Assembly: GCF_020509005.1 (NCBI RefSeq)
Contig: NC_063016.1
Coordinates: 620,001 to 684,000 of the forward strand
From: Fulvia fulva
Lineage: Eukaryota > Ascomycota > Dothideomycetes > Mycosphaerellales > Mycosphaerellaceae
Length of the DNA stretch: 64,000 nt
Direction of reading: 5' to 3'
This document shows, piece after piece, positions 1 through 12,447 of the stretch (the stretch's first letter is position 1; the number at the start of each line of letters is the position of its first letter). Under the pieces are notes generated by a model. That model worked only from the letters and a program-made list of their open reading frames with translations, had not been told where the DNA came from and did no database searches. The position numbers and the translations under genes are program-made.

Positions 1-338
1 ACCCATCGTATAGTGCGGAATGCCCACAGCGGAAACTAGCGAAAAACAAGGCAATCACAAACAGAACCGTCGCCCCAAGATTCTACGGCGACCGTGAGGC
101 TAGCCCACACCGGAACCAACTAGCGGCGGTCGGGCACAAGCGCCCTAGGGCCGAGAACGATGTAAAGGATGCGCAGCCTAGGGCGTACGGGAGGCCACGT
201 GCTCTGCTAGCTGCGGCGAGGGAATCTAACCAGGCCCGGCTCCCCTTTAGTACACAGCCGATAGGCGTAGACCAGGACGCACAGGGCAGTAGGACACAGG
301 ACGATACAGAGGAAATGATTGTCGATGCCGATGACTAG
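1..338 (+). pseudogene. LINE A copy 1 ORF1, C-terminal tail (gag-like)
   Basis: The reading frame continues the end of the ORF1 seen whole at 19925-21202: the last zinc-knuckle region, then a basic, low-complexity tail ending in an acidic MIVDADD-type end with TAG at 336-338. An in-frame TAG near position 40 breaks it. The stop codon overlaps the start of ORF2: the bases ATGACTAG at 331-338 hold both the ORF2 ATG and the ORF1 TAG. ORF1 products of LINEs bind RNA and form the ribonucleoprotein; that role is from family knowledge. Confidence 0.75.
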
Positions 339-3300
339 CCTCGACACGCTTAACATCATCCAGTATAACGTCAACCATAGCAAGGATATAGTCCAGAACC
401 ATTTCCTACACGAGGCGGACCCGCGCGTCCACCACGTCCTTGCAATCCAGGAGCCATGGATTAACCCGCACCATAAGAGACCAACGACCTGCAAGTCACC
501 AGGCTACACGACATGCCTACGAGGCGACGGCAGACCCCGCACGTGCTTCTATGTTAGTAAGGACATACTAGAATCCGACTGGGAGGTAGTGTACTACGTA
601 GACGAAGAAGGCGGGGGCGATATTACCTCCCTCCACGTGGGTAGCACCTGGATACACAACCTATATATACAACCGCCAGCCTCGAGGTCTAGCCGCGACC
701 TAGGGGTCTGCAGACACCTAGACAGTGCGCTCAAGAGACAAGGGTGCCACATCGTAGTAGGAGACTTCAACATACACCACCCTTCCTGGGAAAGCCTTAT
801 GCAGCCGCACCCTATAGCCGACGAAGTACTCGACTTGATGGCGAGCAACGCAATTGCCCTCAATACCCCGAAGGACCTGGGCACCTGGAAGAGAGGGGGA
901 CTCCAAGGCACGATCGACCTCTCCTGGATCTCAGATAGCCACTACCACACGGTAACCTACTGTGGGATCGAACATGAACTCGAGGCGTCGTCAGACCACA
1001 TGCCAGTCAGGACCTCTATTGCGACACAGATACAACGCACACCAGCGAGAACCCCTAAGCCAAACTGGGGAAAGGCCCACTGGGCCAACATCCAGGCGTA
1101 CCTCGATGACTCCAAGAGGCTAGTCCAGATCGCGCAGCAGCAATACAACAGTAAAGACGAGATAGACGAAGCAGTCCAGGGGTTGACAGACGAAATAAGA
1201 AAAGCGACCTCACTTCACGTTCCGCTTGCCCAACCAACGACATGGTCCAAACTATACTGGACGCCGGAGTGCACTGCGGTAGTAAGAGAAGCAAGGAGAG
1301 CCCGCCGGGTGTGGACGAGCAGCCATAGCGAGGAGGCCTGGAACGTATATAGGGAGGCATGCCAACAGAAGAAAGCCATAATACGGAGGGAGAAAGCAGT
1401 CGGCTAGAGGGCCACAGTGGAAGAAATCGCCGGCAAGCTAGAGAGGATGTGGAAGCTAGCGAAATGGGCCCGACAGGACCCTACACAGGGCCCCTCCTTC
1501 TCCATCCTAGCGCTACAATCGCCTAGTGGCCCGGTTAGCGACCCCGAGGCCAAGGCGCGTCTACTAGCTAGCAAGTTCTTCCTACCCCTAGTCGAGGCTG
1601 ATCTAAGCGACATAAACAGCTCTACTCCCCTAGCCCCTAGCATCGCGGTCCAACAGGAGGTGTCCGAGGGAGAAGTTACCGCTGTGCTAAGGAAGTTGCC
1701 GGCGAAGAAAGCCCCGGGGCCGGATGGGATCCCAAACGAGCTACTAAAGAAGTGTAGAGATCAACTAGCCCTAGCAGTTGCAGCGATCTTCAACGCCTGC
1801 CTACAGACCGGATACCACCCGATAGCTTTTAAACAATCGACGACAGTAGTCCTACGCAAGCCGCAGAAGGAAGACTATACGTAGGTGAAGTCGTACCGCC
1901 CAATTGCGCTCCTTAACACTCTTGGGAAGGCGCTTAAGAAGCTAGTTGTAACGAGACTCTCCGAGGCGGCAGAGGAACACTCCCTACTCCCGGACACCTA
2001 GATAGGTGCGCGCCCATAGCGATCGACGCTATCCGCGATGGAACTTATCACCTCTTAGGTAAAGGCCATCTGGTATAAGAATAGGGACAAGGTGGCTTCC
2101 TTACTTAGCCTAGACATATCGGGAGCCTTCGACTACGTGTCACACCCGCGGCTTCTCTACATCCTAAGGTCGAAAGGACTCCCTGAGTGGCTTGTCAACT
2201 TCGTACGGTCCTACCTCCGAAACCGTAGTACGTCGATCCTAGTCGGCCAGTACAGAAGCCCATTTCAAGCAGTCTACACTAGAATCCCGCAAGGCTCAAC
2301 GCTAGCACCTATTCTGTTCCTCTTCTTTATGGCGACGCTGCTCCCAGCCCTAGAATCCCAGAACACCGCTGCGAGCGGCTTCGTAGACGACACAAACATC
2401 CTAGCGTGGTCTTCCTCGACTGAGGAGAACTGTAGGCTACTAGAAGAGAAGCACAAGATCTGCGAGGACTGGGCTAGGAGGCACGGGGCTCGGTTTGCCC
2501 CAGAAAAGTACAATCTGATACACTTTACGCGCCGGCCACGGTTCTACAATATGCAAGCTTCTATCTAGATACAGGGGCACACGACTAACCCGGCAAATCA
2601 GCTCAGGATCCTCGGACTATGGGTGGACCCGGCGCTACGGTAGAGGAAGCACGTACAGGCAATATTACGGAAAGCTGAACAGAATATGGCATCATGCCAG
2701 AGGCTCACTGCGTCCACATGGGGGGCGGACTTCCGGCAGTCACGACTTCTATATACGGCTATTGTACGGCCAGTCCTTACCTATGGCAGCCAAGTGTGGT
2801 CCTTAGGCGAGAGGGCCTGCCCATCGAAGGGACTCGTCGCGCCGCTAGCGAAGATCCAAAACCAATGCCTAAGGAAGGTCACCGGGGCATATAAGTCGAC
2901 ACCAACGAGGATGCTTGAGCACGAGACCGCTATACCGCCGATCGACCTATACATCCAGGGACTACGGACCTCCTACTTAGGCAAGTCGGCACAGTACCCA
3001 GTACAGAAGGTCATCGCCAGTGCAGTCGCAAGGGCCCGCGAATCAGTACCAGCGCATAAGGGCATTCGACCCGGAAACGAGCCGAACTACCGGGCAAGGG
3101 ACGAACAGCTAGCAACACAATGGGAAGGTGAGAAATCGTTTGTAGAGCAACTATGGAAAGAGAGGTGGAACAACCAGGTTGTAGGGCATAGTGGACGCCC
3201 TCAGCCAGCGGGACAACCTAAGGAATGGTCAGCTACAAAATCCGCGGTCAAGCACCCCCCGAAGCTCATCCACTACCGCCTTACGAGGGCACAGAGTAGC

Positions 3301-3642
3301 ATAGCAACCCAACTGCGAAGCGAACACATCGGCCTCCAGGGGTACCTATCATGGAGGAAGGTCCCAGGATACACGAATACTAGCTGCCCCTGCGGCTATC
3401 GCTCCCAGAACGTACGGCACGCACTCCTCGTCTGTCCGAGGTGGTCGCTAGGAAGGGGGGAGTGGATGGCAAAGGCGAGGAACCGGACGATTGGGGCACT
3501 TCTTAACAACGCTGAAGACCTACGGCGCATTACGAACTGGATACTAGAGAAGGGCTGGCTAGAACAGTACCGCCTAGTAGGAGCAGTGCAGGAAGAGAGG
3601 ACACGACGCAGCGCGACGAGACCGGCTAGGAGCGGGGGCTAA
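331..3642 (+). pseudogene. LINE A copy 1 ORF2: AP endonuclease - reverse transcriptase, broken by stops
   Basis: Open blocks lie at 331-1407, 1417-1884, 2092-2568 and 2686-3642. The endonuclease block shows QYNVNHS, IQEPWIN, VGDFNIHHPSW and SSDHMPV, the catalytic N, E, D/N and SDH motifs. RT motifs are LSLDISGAFD, IPQGSTLAPILF and GFVDDTNIL (catalytic VDD). The C-terminus has CPCGYRSQNVRHALLVC, a C-x1-C-x8-H-x4-C knuckle. No RNase H domain is seen between RT and the knuckle. In-frame TAGs at 1405, 1882 and several between 1990 and 2060, 2566 and 2641 stand where Gln or Trp is expected from the other copies, so they are probable RIP products. Start chosen at ATG 331 (ATG 325 also possible). 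Confidence 0.88.
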
Positions 3643-3819
3643 CGGGGTAGTGACATGGACTACGTACGTTCAGAGGGAAAGCTAATCTAGACAAGGAGTA
3701 GTCGGGGGCGGGAAGGGTTTTCACCTATTCGGGTTTCCCTTTGTACATAACAATAGATATATACCTGCATAGGCCGGATAGGGTCCTAGAACAGGGGAAT
3801 GACAAATCTATCTATCTAT

Positions 3820-4402
3820 TAGATAAGAGCTTCTACGAGACCGACCGACTATATCTATAGAAGGAGCGCCTACGTAGTAACCCTAATTCGAACAATAACG
3901 GCGTATAGGGCGGTAGTAATACCGTAGGCGCCGTAGCTACTAGTACGACCGCTATAATCGTCTAGCGACTACTATAATACGTAGGTACGAAGAAGAAGGA
4001 GGACCTACTAGTTCACTTATAGGACCTACCTTTATTAAACCGTAAGTAGCGGGAGGACCTTAAGATATAGGGTAAGTACTACCGCTACCGTATAGGCTCG
4101 TACGTATTAACGAACACTAAATACCTAATATATAGTTATAACGGCGACTACTGCCCTCTACGCCTACGGAATAACGCGAACGCTAACCCGAACCTTAGCT
4201 CCCTTACTACCGACCTATAGTAATAGGGAAATAGTACGACCGCTACCTAAGCGTAGTAGATAGCGGTTAGTAACCGAACTTTCTAAGATAGAAAGAGTAT
4301 AAGATTAAGAGATATAGAATATAAGAGATAGACTATAGTAAGGAGCTTAAGATATTAGTATATATACTAGATAAATAATAACTAGCTATACACCCTTATA
4401 TA
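3820..4402. other. Unassigned RIP-mutated sequence left of Gypsy1
   Basis: No open frame. CpA and TpG are almost absent (two in the 240 bases 4021-4260). It is probably remains of an older repeat into which Gypsy1 inserted, but no family motif is recognisable. Confidence 0.5.
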
Positions 4403-4407
4403 GTATT
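4403..4407. repeat. Gypsy1 target-site duplication, left
   Basis: GTATT directly before the TGTCACGG start of the 5' LTR; the same five bases follow the 3' LTR at 15262-15266. Confidence 0.8.
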
Positions 4408-4568
4408 TGTCACGGCCCTAGGCCTAGCGAATGTCTAGCTAGTACGTAGGTCACGTGACCGCGCGTACTAGCGTAGCACCTCGGCTTATATATAGCCTCG
4501 GCGTACCTCGCGCTCCTCTTTCCTACGTACCTAGCTACTTTATATCAATACGACTATAAACCGTTATA
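4408..4568 (+). repeat. Gypsy1 5' LTR (161 bp)
   Basis: Begins TGTCACGG and ends CCGTTATA. It pairs base for base in length with 15101-15261, differing at a few C/T and G/A sites (for example TGTCACGG against TATTACGG), which is what RIP acting separately on each LTR would give. Confidence 0.9.
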
Positions 4569-5869
4569 CTTAGCTAGGTCTCTATATCCGTAGAAGAGCT
4601 ACGACGGGATCTATAAGAGCGTAGATTATTAATAACAACCGTAATAAGAGATTACGGCGTACGATAAAAAAACGCGCGACTCGGTATAAGAGACTACTAT
4701 AGGCTAAGTAGTACCTAATATAGTACGACTCTAAGGATAGCGAGGCTCGCTACTAGCTATACGACTAGTAGTATAGCGCGAGTCTATATTTAATATATAG
4801 ACTAAAGGACAAACGTAAGAAGAGTAGTAGACTACCGACGACGCTATATAGTAGAAACTCGAGAACTTATAGCGCCTAGTTACTAACCTACCTAGCAAGT
4901 TCAACTTATACGACCTTCTAAACGACGACGAGATCTAAGACGAGAACGGCGTTACTATAGCGGTAGTCGACTACGGCGACGACGGCGCGACCGAGGAAGG
5001 TAAGGGCGAGGATATATAATAAGTCGCGAAAACCCTCCGAATTCCCGCGAACGACCTCCTTTAACTCGATATCGACTAGCTCGTTAAGCTCCTAGTAGAG
5101 CCCGAGACCGCCGCGGCTATCTACTTTATCCTACGACGCGCCGAGTAAGAGTATAGGAACGTAATATAGATAGCGACTATCCTCTACGAGCAGTTAGGCA
5201 AAGTAGGGTAAGAGCTTAGGAGATAGAAGAGTCACGACTAATAGATACGTAATAAATACGATGCCCTAGTTAAGGAACTCGATAACCTAAAGGCCCGACC
5301 TAAGGTATTATCGAATGTAGTAATGTCCGTAGAGATTAGTATACTTACCGCGAAGAACGACACCCTAAAGAAGTAAGCTAAGGAGGCACTTTAGTAGTTA
5401 TCTAATAATAACTTGAAGATTAAGACCCTCAAATTCGATCTCGATACGTATAAGATAGAAGCTTAAACCTACTAGAACGATATTAAGCATCTTAATAAGT
5501 CGTAGTAGACTTAGGTAGATGATCTTAAGAAGTAACTCGAAGACCGCCGAGGCCGCTCTCGAGTACGATCCTTACTATCTCGCGCTATATTATAGCGTCG
5601 TGCCCTATAGAACGGCCGAACCCTATCTAAGGACAATAATAAGGATAATAATAGAGCTAGTAACAAGGACGAGGAGGACAAGGCAACTCGCCGTACTACT
5701 AGAAAGAAGGCTAAGAAGTCTATACGTAAGGATAATAGTAACGACTCCGATCTATTATCTTAGGAGTTAGAGAAGGACTCGGGGTCGGATAGCGATACTC
5801 GTGCTTACCGCCGCTCTTCTAAGAAGAAGAAGCTGGTCTACGACTTCGAGTCTCTAGTTAAGTACGATC

Positions 5870-8800
5870 TAGACCTTAGCCAGCCCTTTAAGACTTAGCG
5901 TAGTATAGATAAGCTAGAGAAGTTCGTCGGTACTATTGATAGTAAGCTATCTAGACCCTTCCTCGAGAAGTTCTTCTCCGAGTAAGAGACTATTATCGAC
6001 TATACGGTCTTTCGCGATAAGAAGGTAGTACTTAAGTTTATATACGACTTACTAGCCTTACTAGGTAATACTTAGGAACTAGTTAGACTAAAGATCCCTA
6101 CTATCTCGGGCAGCCTAACTAGTAGTAAGAAGACGTATAAGGGTATTAACGACCTTATCTAGGAACTTACTAAGCGATACGGAGACCGTAACCTAATTAG
6201 TAGGGCTCGTAATCGCCTAACTAACCTTAAGATAGACAATAAGGACAGCTTCTAGACCTTCTTCCCTAAGTAGCGCTAGAATACTAATATCCTAGGCCTT
6301 AAGGGTAAAGATGCGATAGATAACCTATAACGTAAGCTAACTATCCGCTATCTTAATAAGTATCTTAACTTCCGTCCCGAATCGTTATAAGAGATAATCG
6401 ACAATCTCTATTAGGTAGATAAGGACTTTAGGATCCTCGACGCTCTCTACCTACGCTCCGAGAAGCTAAAGAACGATAAGAAGGACGGTAATAAGGACAA
6501 TAAGGACGACAAGCTAGTAGGTTTAGGCTCTAATAAGCCGACCCGTAAGGCTTAGTCTACCCGACCTGAACTACTTAAGAGTAGCCTTAGTAACACTATA
6601 GACGAAGCTAAGAACACTCGCTATATACGTAAGAGCCTCTATAAGAAGTGTCGTAAGCCCGGTCACCGCCTATAGTAGCGTACTTACGAGCTATTCGAGT
6701 ACGAGATACTAGTACGTCTAGGTACTAACGCTAGCGGTACTACCGTTATACTACCGGCGGAAAATGCCTAGTCTACTACTTAAGCGTAATAACTAGTAGA
6801 CATACAAAGAAGAATATAAGACATAACGAAGAGATACTACTAGTAAAGCCACCCGAAGGGCTTAAGCTATTATTATATATTCTTAGAATAGTAGAAATAG
6901 AATATAACTCTATTATCGGCTTATACCTCGTAATACTAGGGATAGCTAATAGGCAAAATGCATTTACTTTCCTTAATGACGGTGCTAATTCTAAGTATAT
7001 CGACTTCTCCTATACGTAGAAATATAATCTACCCTTAATTAAGCTTGATAACCTACTAGCCCTTAGGTTAGCAAACGGCTCGATAGCCGCGGAAATGATA
7101 GAATACCGTATAAGTCTAGAACTTATACTCGGTAATAGTTATAAGGAGACTAGAACCTTCTAGGTTATATATCTAGAGTATAACATCGTGCTAGGTAGGC
7201 CCTAGCATAATAAACACTAGCTAGGTATCTACTTTACGTTAGGTACTATAACCCTCGACTCGGAGTACTATAAGGAGTATTACCTATAGGATAGCGAGCT
7301 AGTCTAGGTATAGAGTATTAACGATAAGTAGGAACCGGTAATTACTAAGCAGACCTTCGAACCTACCCTAAAGACCCGACTAGCGTATTAAGCCACTGTC
7401 GAAGAAGATAACGATAGAGATTTTGTCTAGTCTAAAACCTCTAATATAATTATAAAGAAACGCCCGCGAACCGCTAAACTATTATTCGAAAAGAAACTAG
7501 CTACGCCGACACTACCGGATATCGATATCTAGGAAGTTAGCGCGGAGACAATTAAGAAGATAGTAAGGCGGAAAGGAGCAGAGGTATACATAATGTTTAT
7601 CTTTAATAGGAACGAGCTATAGTAACCTAGCGATATACGTACTATAGACCTACTTACTGCCTACGCTATAAGCGCCCGTAATATACGTAATATAGCGATA
7701 TGCTCGCCTAATACCGGCTATAGGATACTTTCTGATAACAAGACTATCGAGCGACTTGATATACGTATAGCGGCGTTCGTACTAGTAGAGCAACGCGTTA
7801 GTCCGACTCTCTCTACCTATAAGATATATATATAAGCCGATATAGACAAATTTATGCGTAAGAAGGAGGAGACTATCGATCCAAAGGACCACCTTCTCCC
7901 TATATATCACGAATTTATATATTACTTCTCTAAATAAGATACGAAGGAGCTTCTACTACATAGGCCTAGTATTGACTACGAGATCAAGCTAAAGCTAGGA
8001 ACTACACCGCCTTTTAGTAGGCCCTACCGGATTTTAAACTAGGAGGACGAAGTCATCGCGTACTAGGTCTAAGAGTAGTTAGCCTAGAAGGGCATTCGTA
8101 GATACGAAGGTAGAGTAGATACTTTATCACCCGTACTTATTATCAAGAAACTAGGAGGTAGATTAAGAGTCTATATTGACTATAGATAAGTTAACGAACG
8201 TACGATTAAGTCTAGGTATCCTATACCCTTAATATAAGACATACTCAATCGTATTACTAGTAAGAAGTACTTTACTAAGATAGATGTTATTGCCGCTTTC
8301 AATCGTATTAGAATAGTAGAGGGCTCCGAATGGCTAACCGCATTTATAATACGATATAGACAGTTTGAATGCCTAGTAATACTATTTGGGTTATATAATG
8401 CCTCTAGTACTTTCTAGTCTTATATTAACGACATACTACGAGAGTTCCTTAACGACTTTACGTCGGTATACCTAGATAATATACTCATCTTCAGCGACAC
8501 TCTTAAGGAGTATATAGAGTATATTAAGAAGGTACTTCGTAAATGTAGTGAAGCCGGCCTATAACTCGACATCACTAAATGTGAGTTTTATACCTAATCT
8601 ACTAAATACCTAGGCCTTATTATCGGCAAGGACGGAGTCTTAATAGACCTAGCTAAGGTACAAGCTATAAGGGAATAGGGAACACTAGTAAACGTGAAAG
8701 ATGTCCTTACGTTCAATAGGTTCTCCGGGTTCTATCGGCGCTTTATTAAGGACTATAGCAAGATAGTATTACCTATAGTAAAGCTAACTAAGAAGGACTG

Positions 8801-9844
8801 CCCTTAGTAATAGACAGATAAATGTCAGAAGGCATTCGACGGACTGAAGCAAGCTTTTACCGATACTAAAGGCACTATATTAGCGATGTTTGTCCTAGGA
8901 CGTAGAACAGCACTTAAAACGGATACAAGTAACTTTATTACGGCTACGGTCCTATTGTAATACGATAAGGACAACATCCTAAGGCCAATCGTATACCTGT
9001 CTAAGAAGATAAGCCCGTAGGAGTATAATTACGACATTTATAACAAGGAACTACTTACTATCGTTAAAGCATTTAAAGAGTAGAAGCCCGAACTTATAGC
9101 TAGCGATATCGACGAACTAGACTTTAAGAACTTTACTAATCTAAGCGGCCACCTAGTACTAGTATATAGCGACTATAAGAACCTCGAATACTTTATAACC
9201 TCTAAGTAACTAAATAGACGATAAGTAAGATAGGCCGAGTTCCTCTTACAATTCTTCTTTAAGATTGTGTATTGTCTAGGTGTTTAAGGAGCCAAACTAG
9301 ATAGCCTTACTAGACGTTTATAGGACGCGATTCTATATAATAAATCAGATCCGCGGTACGTATAGTAGGATCGTGTACTGCTTAAACTAGAACACTTCTT
9401 ATCTATTAGCGCTAGCCAAATCCTACGGCTAAGCGTATCCGAAGTCGAAGGAGTAGTAATAGACAAAGCGCTATTAGCCGACATTAGTAAGCTATACAAA
9501 CAGGACGATATAATCGAAGCTACAACCTAGTTAGTAGTAGGCGAACCTATTAAACTACTACGAAAGAACAAGATTGACGATAAGCACGCGATACTAGTCG
9601 ATAGGATAATCTATATTAAGAACAGATATAGCGGTTATAGTCTCTTTATCCTACCTACCGAAGATAAGGGAAACACTATACGTATACGCGTCGTTAAGGC
9701 CTTCTACGATATACCTACTATAGGATACCCCGGTAAGACAACTACGAGCCGGTTAGTGTTGCGTTACTATATATAGCTATAAATAACACGATTTATTAGA
9801 TCTTTCGTACGAGTATACCGTATATACCGTAATAGCCGTAGCAT
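5870..9844 (+). pseudogene. Gypsy1 gag-protease-RT-RNase H-integrase (5' part), RIP-dead
   Basis: Broken translation gives, in order: a Retrotrans_gag-like stretch around 6240-6380 (LGLKGKDAID, RYLNKYLNFRPE); a CCHC remnant near 6650 (KCRKPGH); protease near 6960-7200 (FLNDGAN, corresponding to FLIDSGA); RT near 7960-8700 with IDYEIKLKLGTTPPFSRPYR, LRVYIDYR and VYLDNILIFS, where the second catalytic Asp of YxDD has become Asn by G to [17 protein letters not shown]; RNase H near 8920-9220 (TDTSNFI, VYLSKKISP); and the start of the integrase with its zinc-binding region up to 9844. The chain resumes at 13539. Confidence 0.85.
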
Positions 9845-9859
9845 TAACGAGCCTTAATA
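9845..9859. repeat. Target-site duplication, left side of chimeric LINE insertion
   Basis: TAACGAGCCTTAATA, matched at 13524-13538 with one G/A difference (14 of 15). It lies in the Gypsy1 integrase linker and the reading frame is continuous across one copy of it. Confidence 0.8.
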
Positions 9860-12447
9860 GATAGATAGATTTGTTATTCCCCTGTTCTAGGACCCTATCC
9901 GGCCTATACAGGTATATATCTATTGTTATATATAAAGGGAAACCCGAATAGGTAAAAGCCCTTCCCGCCCCCGACTACTCCTTATCTAGTTTAGCTTTCC
10001 CTCTAAACGTACGTAGTCTAATTTACTACCCCGTTAGCCCCCGCTCCTAGCTAGTCTCGTCGCGCTACGTCGTGTCCTCTCTTCCTATACTACTCCTACT
10101 AGGCGGTACTGTTCTAGCTAGCCCTTCTCTAGTATCTAGTTCGTAATACGCTATAGGTCCTTAGCGTTGTTAAGAAGTGCCCTAATCGTCCGGTTCCTCG
10201 CCTTTACTATCTACTCCCCCCTTCCTAGCGACTACCTCGGATAGACGAGGAGTACGTGCCGTACGTTCTAGAAGCGATAGCCGTAGGGGTAGCTAGTATT
10301 CGTGTATCCTAGAACCTTCCTCTATAATAGGTACCCCTAGAGGCCGATATGTTCGCTTCGTAGTTAGGTTACTATACTACTCTATACCCTCGTAAGGCGG
10401 TAGTAGATAAGCTTCGGGGGGTGCTTGACCGCGGATTTTGTAGCTAACTATTCCTTAGGTTGTCCCGCTAGCTAAGGGCGTCCACTATGCCCTACAACCT
10501 AGTTGTTCCACCTCTCTTTCTATAGTTACTCTATAAACGATTTCTTACCTTCCTATTATATTACTAGCTATTCGTCCCTTACCCGGTAGTTCGGCTCGTT
10601 TCCGGGTCGAATACCCCTATACGCTAGTACTAATTCGCGGGCCCTTACGACTATACTAGCGATGACCTTCTATACTAGGTACTATACCGACTTGCCTAAG
10701 TAGGAGGTCCGTAGTCCCTAGATATATAGGTCGATCGGCGGTATAGCGGTCTCGTACTTAAGTATCCTCGTTAGTATCGACTTATATACCCCGGTAACCT
10801 TCCTTAGGCATTAGTTTTAGATCTTCGCTAGCGGCGTAACGAGTCCCTTCGATAGGTAGGCCCTCTCGCCTAAGGACTACACTTGGCTACTATAGGTAAG
10901 GACTAGCCGTATAATAGCCGTATATAGAAGTCGTAACTACCGGAAGTCCGCCCCCTATATAGACGTAGTAAGCCTCTAGTATGATGCTATATTCTGTTTA
11001 GCTTTCCGTAATATTGCCTATACGTGCTTCCTCTACCGTAGCGCCGGGTCTACCTATAGTCCGAGGATCCTAAGCTAATTTGCCGGGTTAGTCGTGTGCC
11101 CCTATATCTAGATAGAAGCTTATATATTATAGAACCGTAGCCGGCGCGTAAAGTGTATTAGATTATACTTTTCTAGGGCAAACCGAGCCCCGTGCCTCCT
11201 AGCCTAGTCCTCGTAGATCTTATGCTTCTCTTCTAGTAGCCTATAGTTCTCCTTAGTCGAGGAAGACTACGCTAGGATATTTATGTCGTCTACGAAGCCG
11301 CTCGTAGCGGTGTTCTAGGATTCTAGGGCTGGGAGCAGCGTCGCTATAAAGAAGAGGAACAGAATAGGTGCTAGCGTTGAGCCTTACGGGATTCTAGTGT
11401 GGACTGCTTGAAATGGGCTTCTGTACTGGCCGACCAGGATCGACGTACTGCGGTTTTGGAGGTAGGACCGTACGAAGTTGACAAGCCACTTAGGGAGTCC
11501 TTTCGACCTTAGGATGTAGAGAAGCCGCGGGTGTGACACGTAGTCGAAGGCTCCCGATATGTCTAGGCTAAGTAAGGAAGCCACCTTGTCCCTATTCTTA
11601 TACCAGATGGCCTTTACCTAAGAGGTGATAAGTTCTATCGCGGATAGCGTCGATCGCTGTAGGCGCGTACCTATCTAGGTGTCCGGGAGTAGGGAGTGTT
11701 CCTCTACCGCCTCGGAGAGTCTCGTTATAACTAGCTTCTTAAGCGCCTTCCTAAGAGTGTTAAGGAGCGTAATTAGGCGGTACGACTTTACCTACGTATA
11801 GTCTTCCTTCTACGGCTTACGTAGGACCACTATCGTCGATTGTTTAAAAGCTATCGGGTAGTACCCGGTCTATAGGCAGGCGTTAAAGATCGCTATAACT
11901 ACTAGGGCTAGTTAATCTCTACACTTCTTTAGTAGCTCGTTTGGGATCCTATCCGGCCCCGGGGCTTTCTTCGCCGGTAACTTCCTTAGTATAGCGGTAA
12001 CTTCTCCCTCGGACACCTCCTATTAGACCGCGATACTAGGGGCTAGGGGAGTAGAGCTGTTTATGTCTCTTAGATTAGCCTCGACTAGGGGCGGGAAGAA
12101 CTTGCTAGCTAGTAGACGCGCCTTGGCCTCGGGGTCGCTAACCGGGCTACTAGGCGATTGTAGCGCTAGGATAGAGAAGGAGGGGCCCTATATAGGGTCC
12201 TATCGGGCCTATTTCGCTAGCTTCTATATCCTCTCTAGCTTACCGGCGATTTCTTCTACTATAGCCCTCTAGCCGACTGCTTTCTCCCTTCGTATTATAG
12301 CTTTCTTCTATTAGTATGCCTTACTATATACGTTCTAGGCCTCCTCGCTATAGCTACTCGTCTATACCCGGCGGGCTCTCCTTACTTCTCTTACTACCGT
12401 AGTATACTCCGGCGTCTAGTATAGTTTAGACTATATCGTTAGTTAGT
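9860..12447 (-). mobile_element. LINE A copy 2 (3' part only, heavily RIP-mutated)
   Basis: Matches 16448 to about 19034 of copy 3 in the same orientation: 3' tail with the GATA/ATCT repeat, 3' UTR, C-terminal knuckle, RT, and the endonuclease C-terminal part. It is far more mutated than copies 1 and 3. Homology to LINE A stops near 12447, in the endonuclease region, and is followed by unrelated sequence up to the second target duplication. Confidence 0.87.

Larger units (their letters stand above)
1..3819 (+). mobile_element. LINE A copy 1 (non-LTR retrotransposon, RIP-mutated, 5' part outside window)
   Basis: The copy enters the window inside ORF1, carries all of ORF2, and ends in an AT-rich 3' UTR and an ATCT-type repeat (3805-3819). 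The same sequence recurs in reverse orientation at 16448-21468 (near identical) and, more mutated, at 9860-12447. Compared with the 16448-21468 copy the changes are mostly transitions, including CAG to TAG and TGG to TAG, as expected from RIP (C to T at CpA). Order ORF1 (zinc knuckles), endonuclease, reverse transcriptase and terminal C-C-H-C motif is that of fungal Tad/I-like LINEs. The exact family name is not claimed. Confidence 0.9.

Noticed and set aside
4350..4407. Possible Gypsy2 5' LTR end just left of Gypsy1, split by its insertion
   Set aside because: The joined sequence CCGTAATA resembles the end of the Gypsy2 LTR, but the rest of the supposed LTR does not align.
5519..5770. 83-codon open frame in Gypsy1
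   Set aside because: It lies in the RIP-mutated gag region, has the composition of the surrounding decay and no motif; a chance frame.
9284..9499. 71-codon minus-strand frame inside Gypsy1
   Set aside because: Antisense to the RNase H/integrase remains; no independent support.
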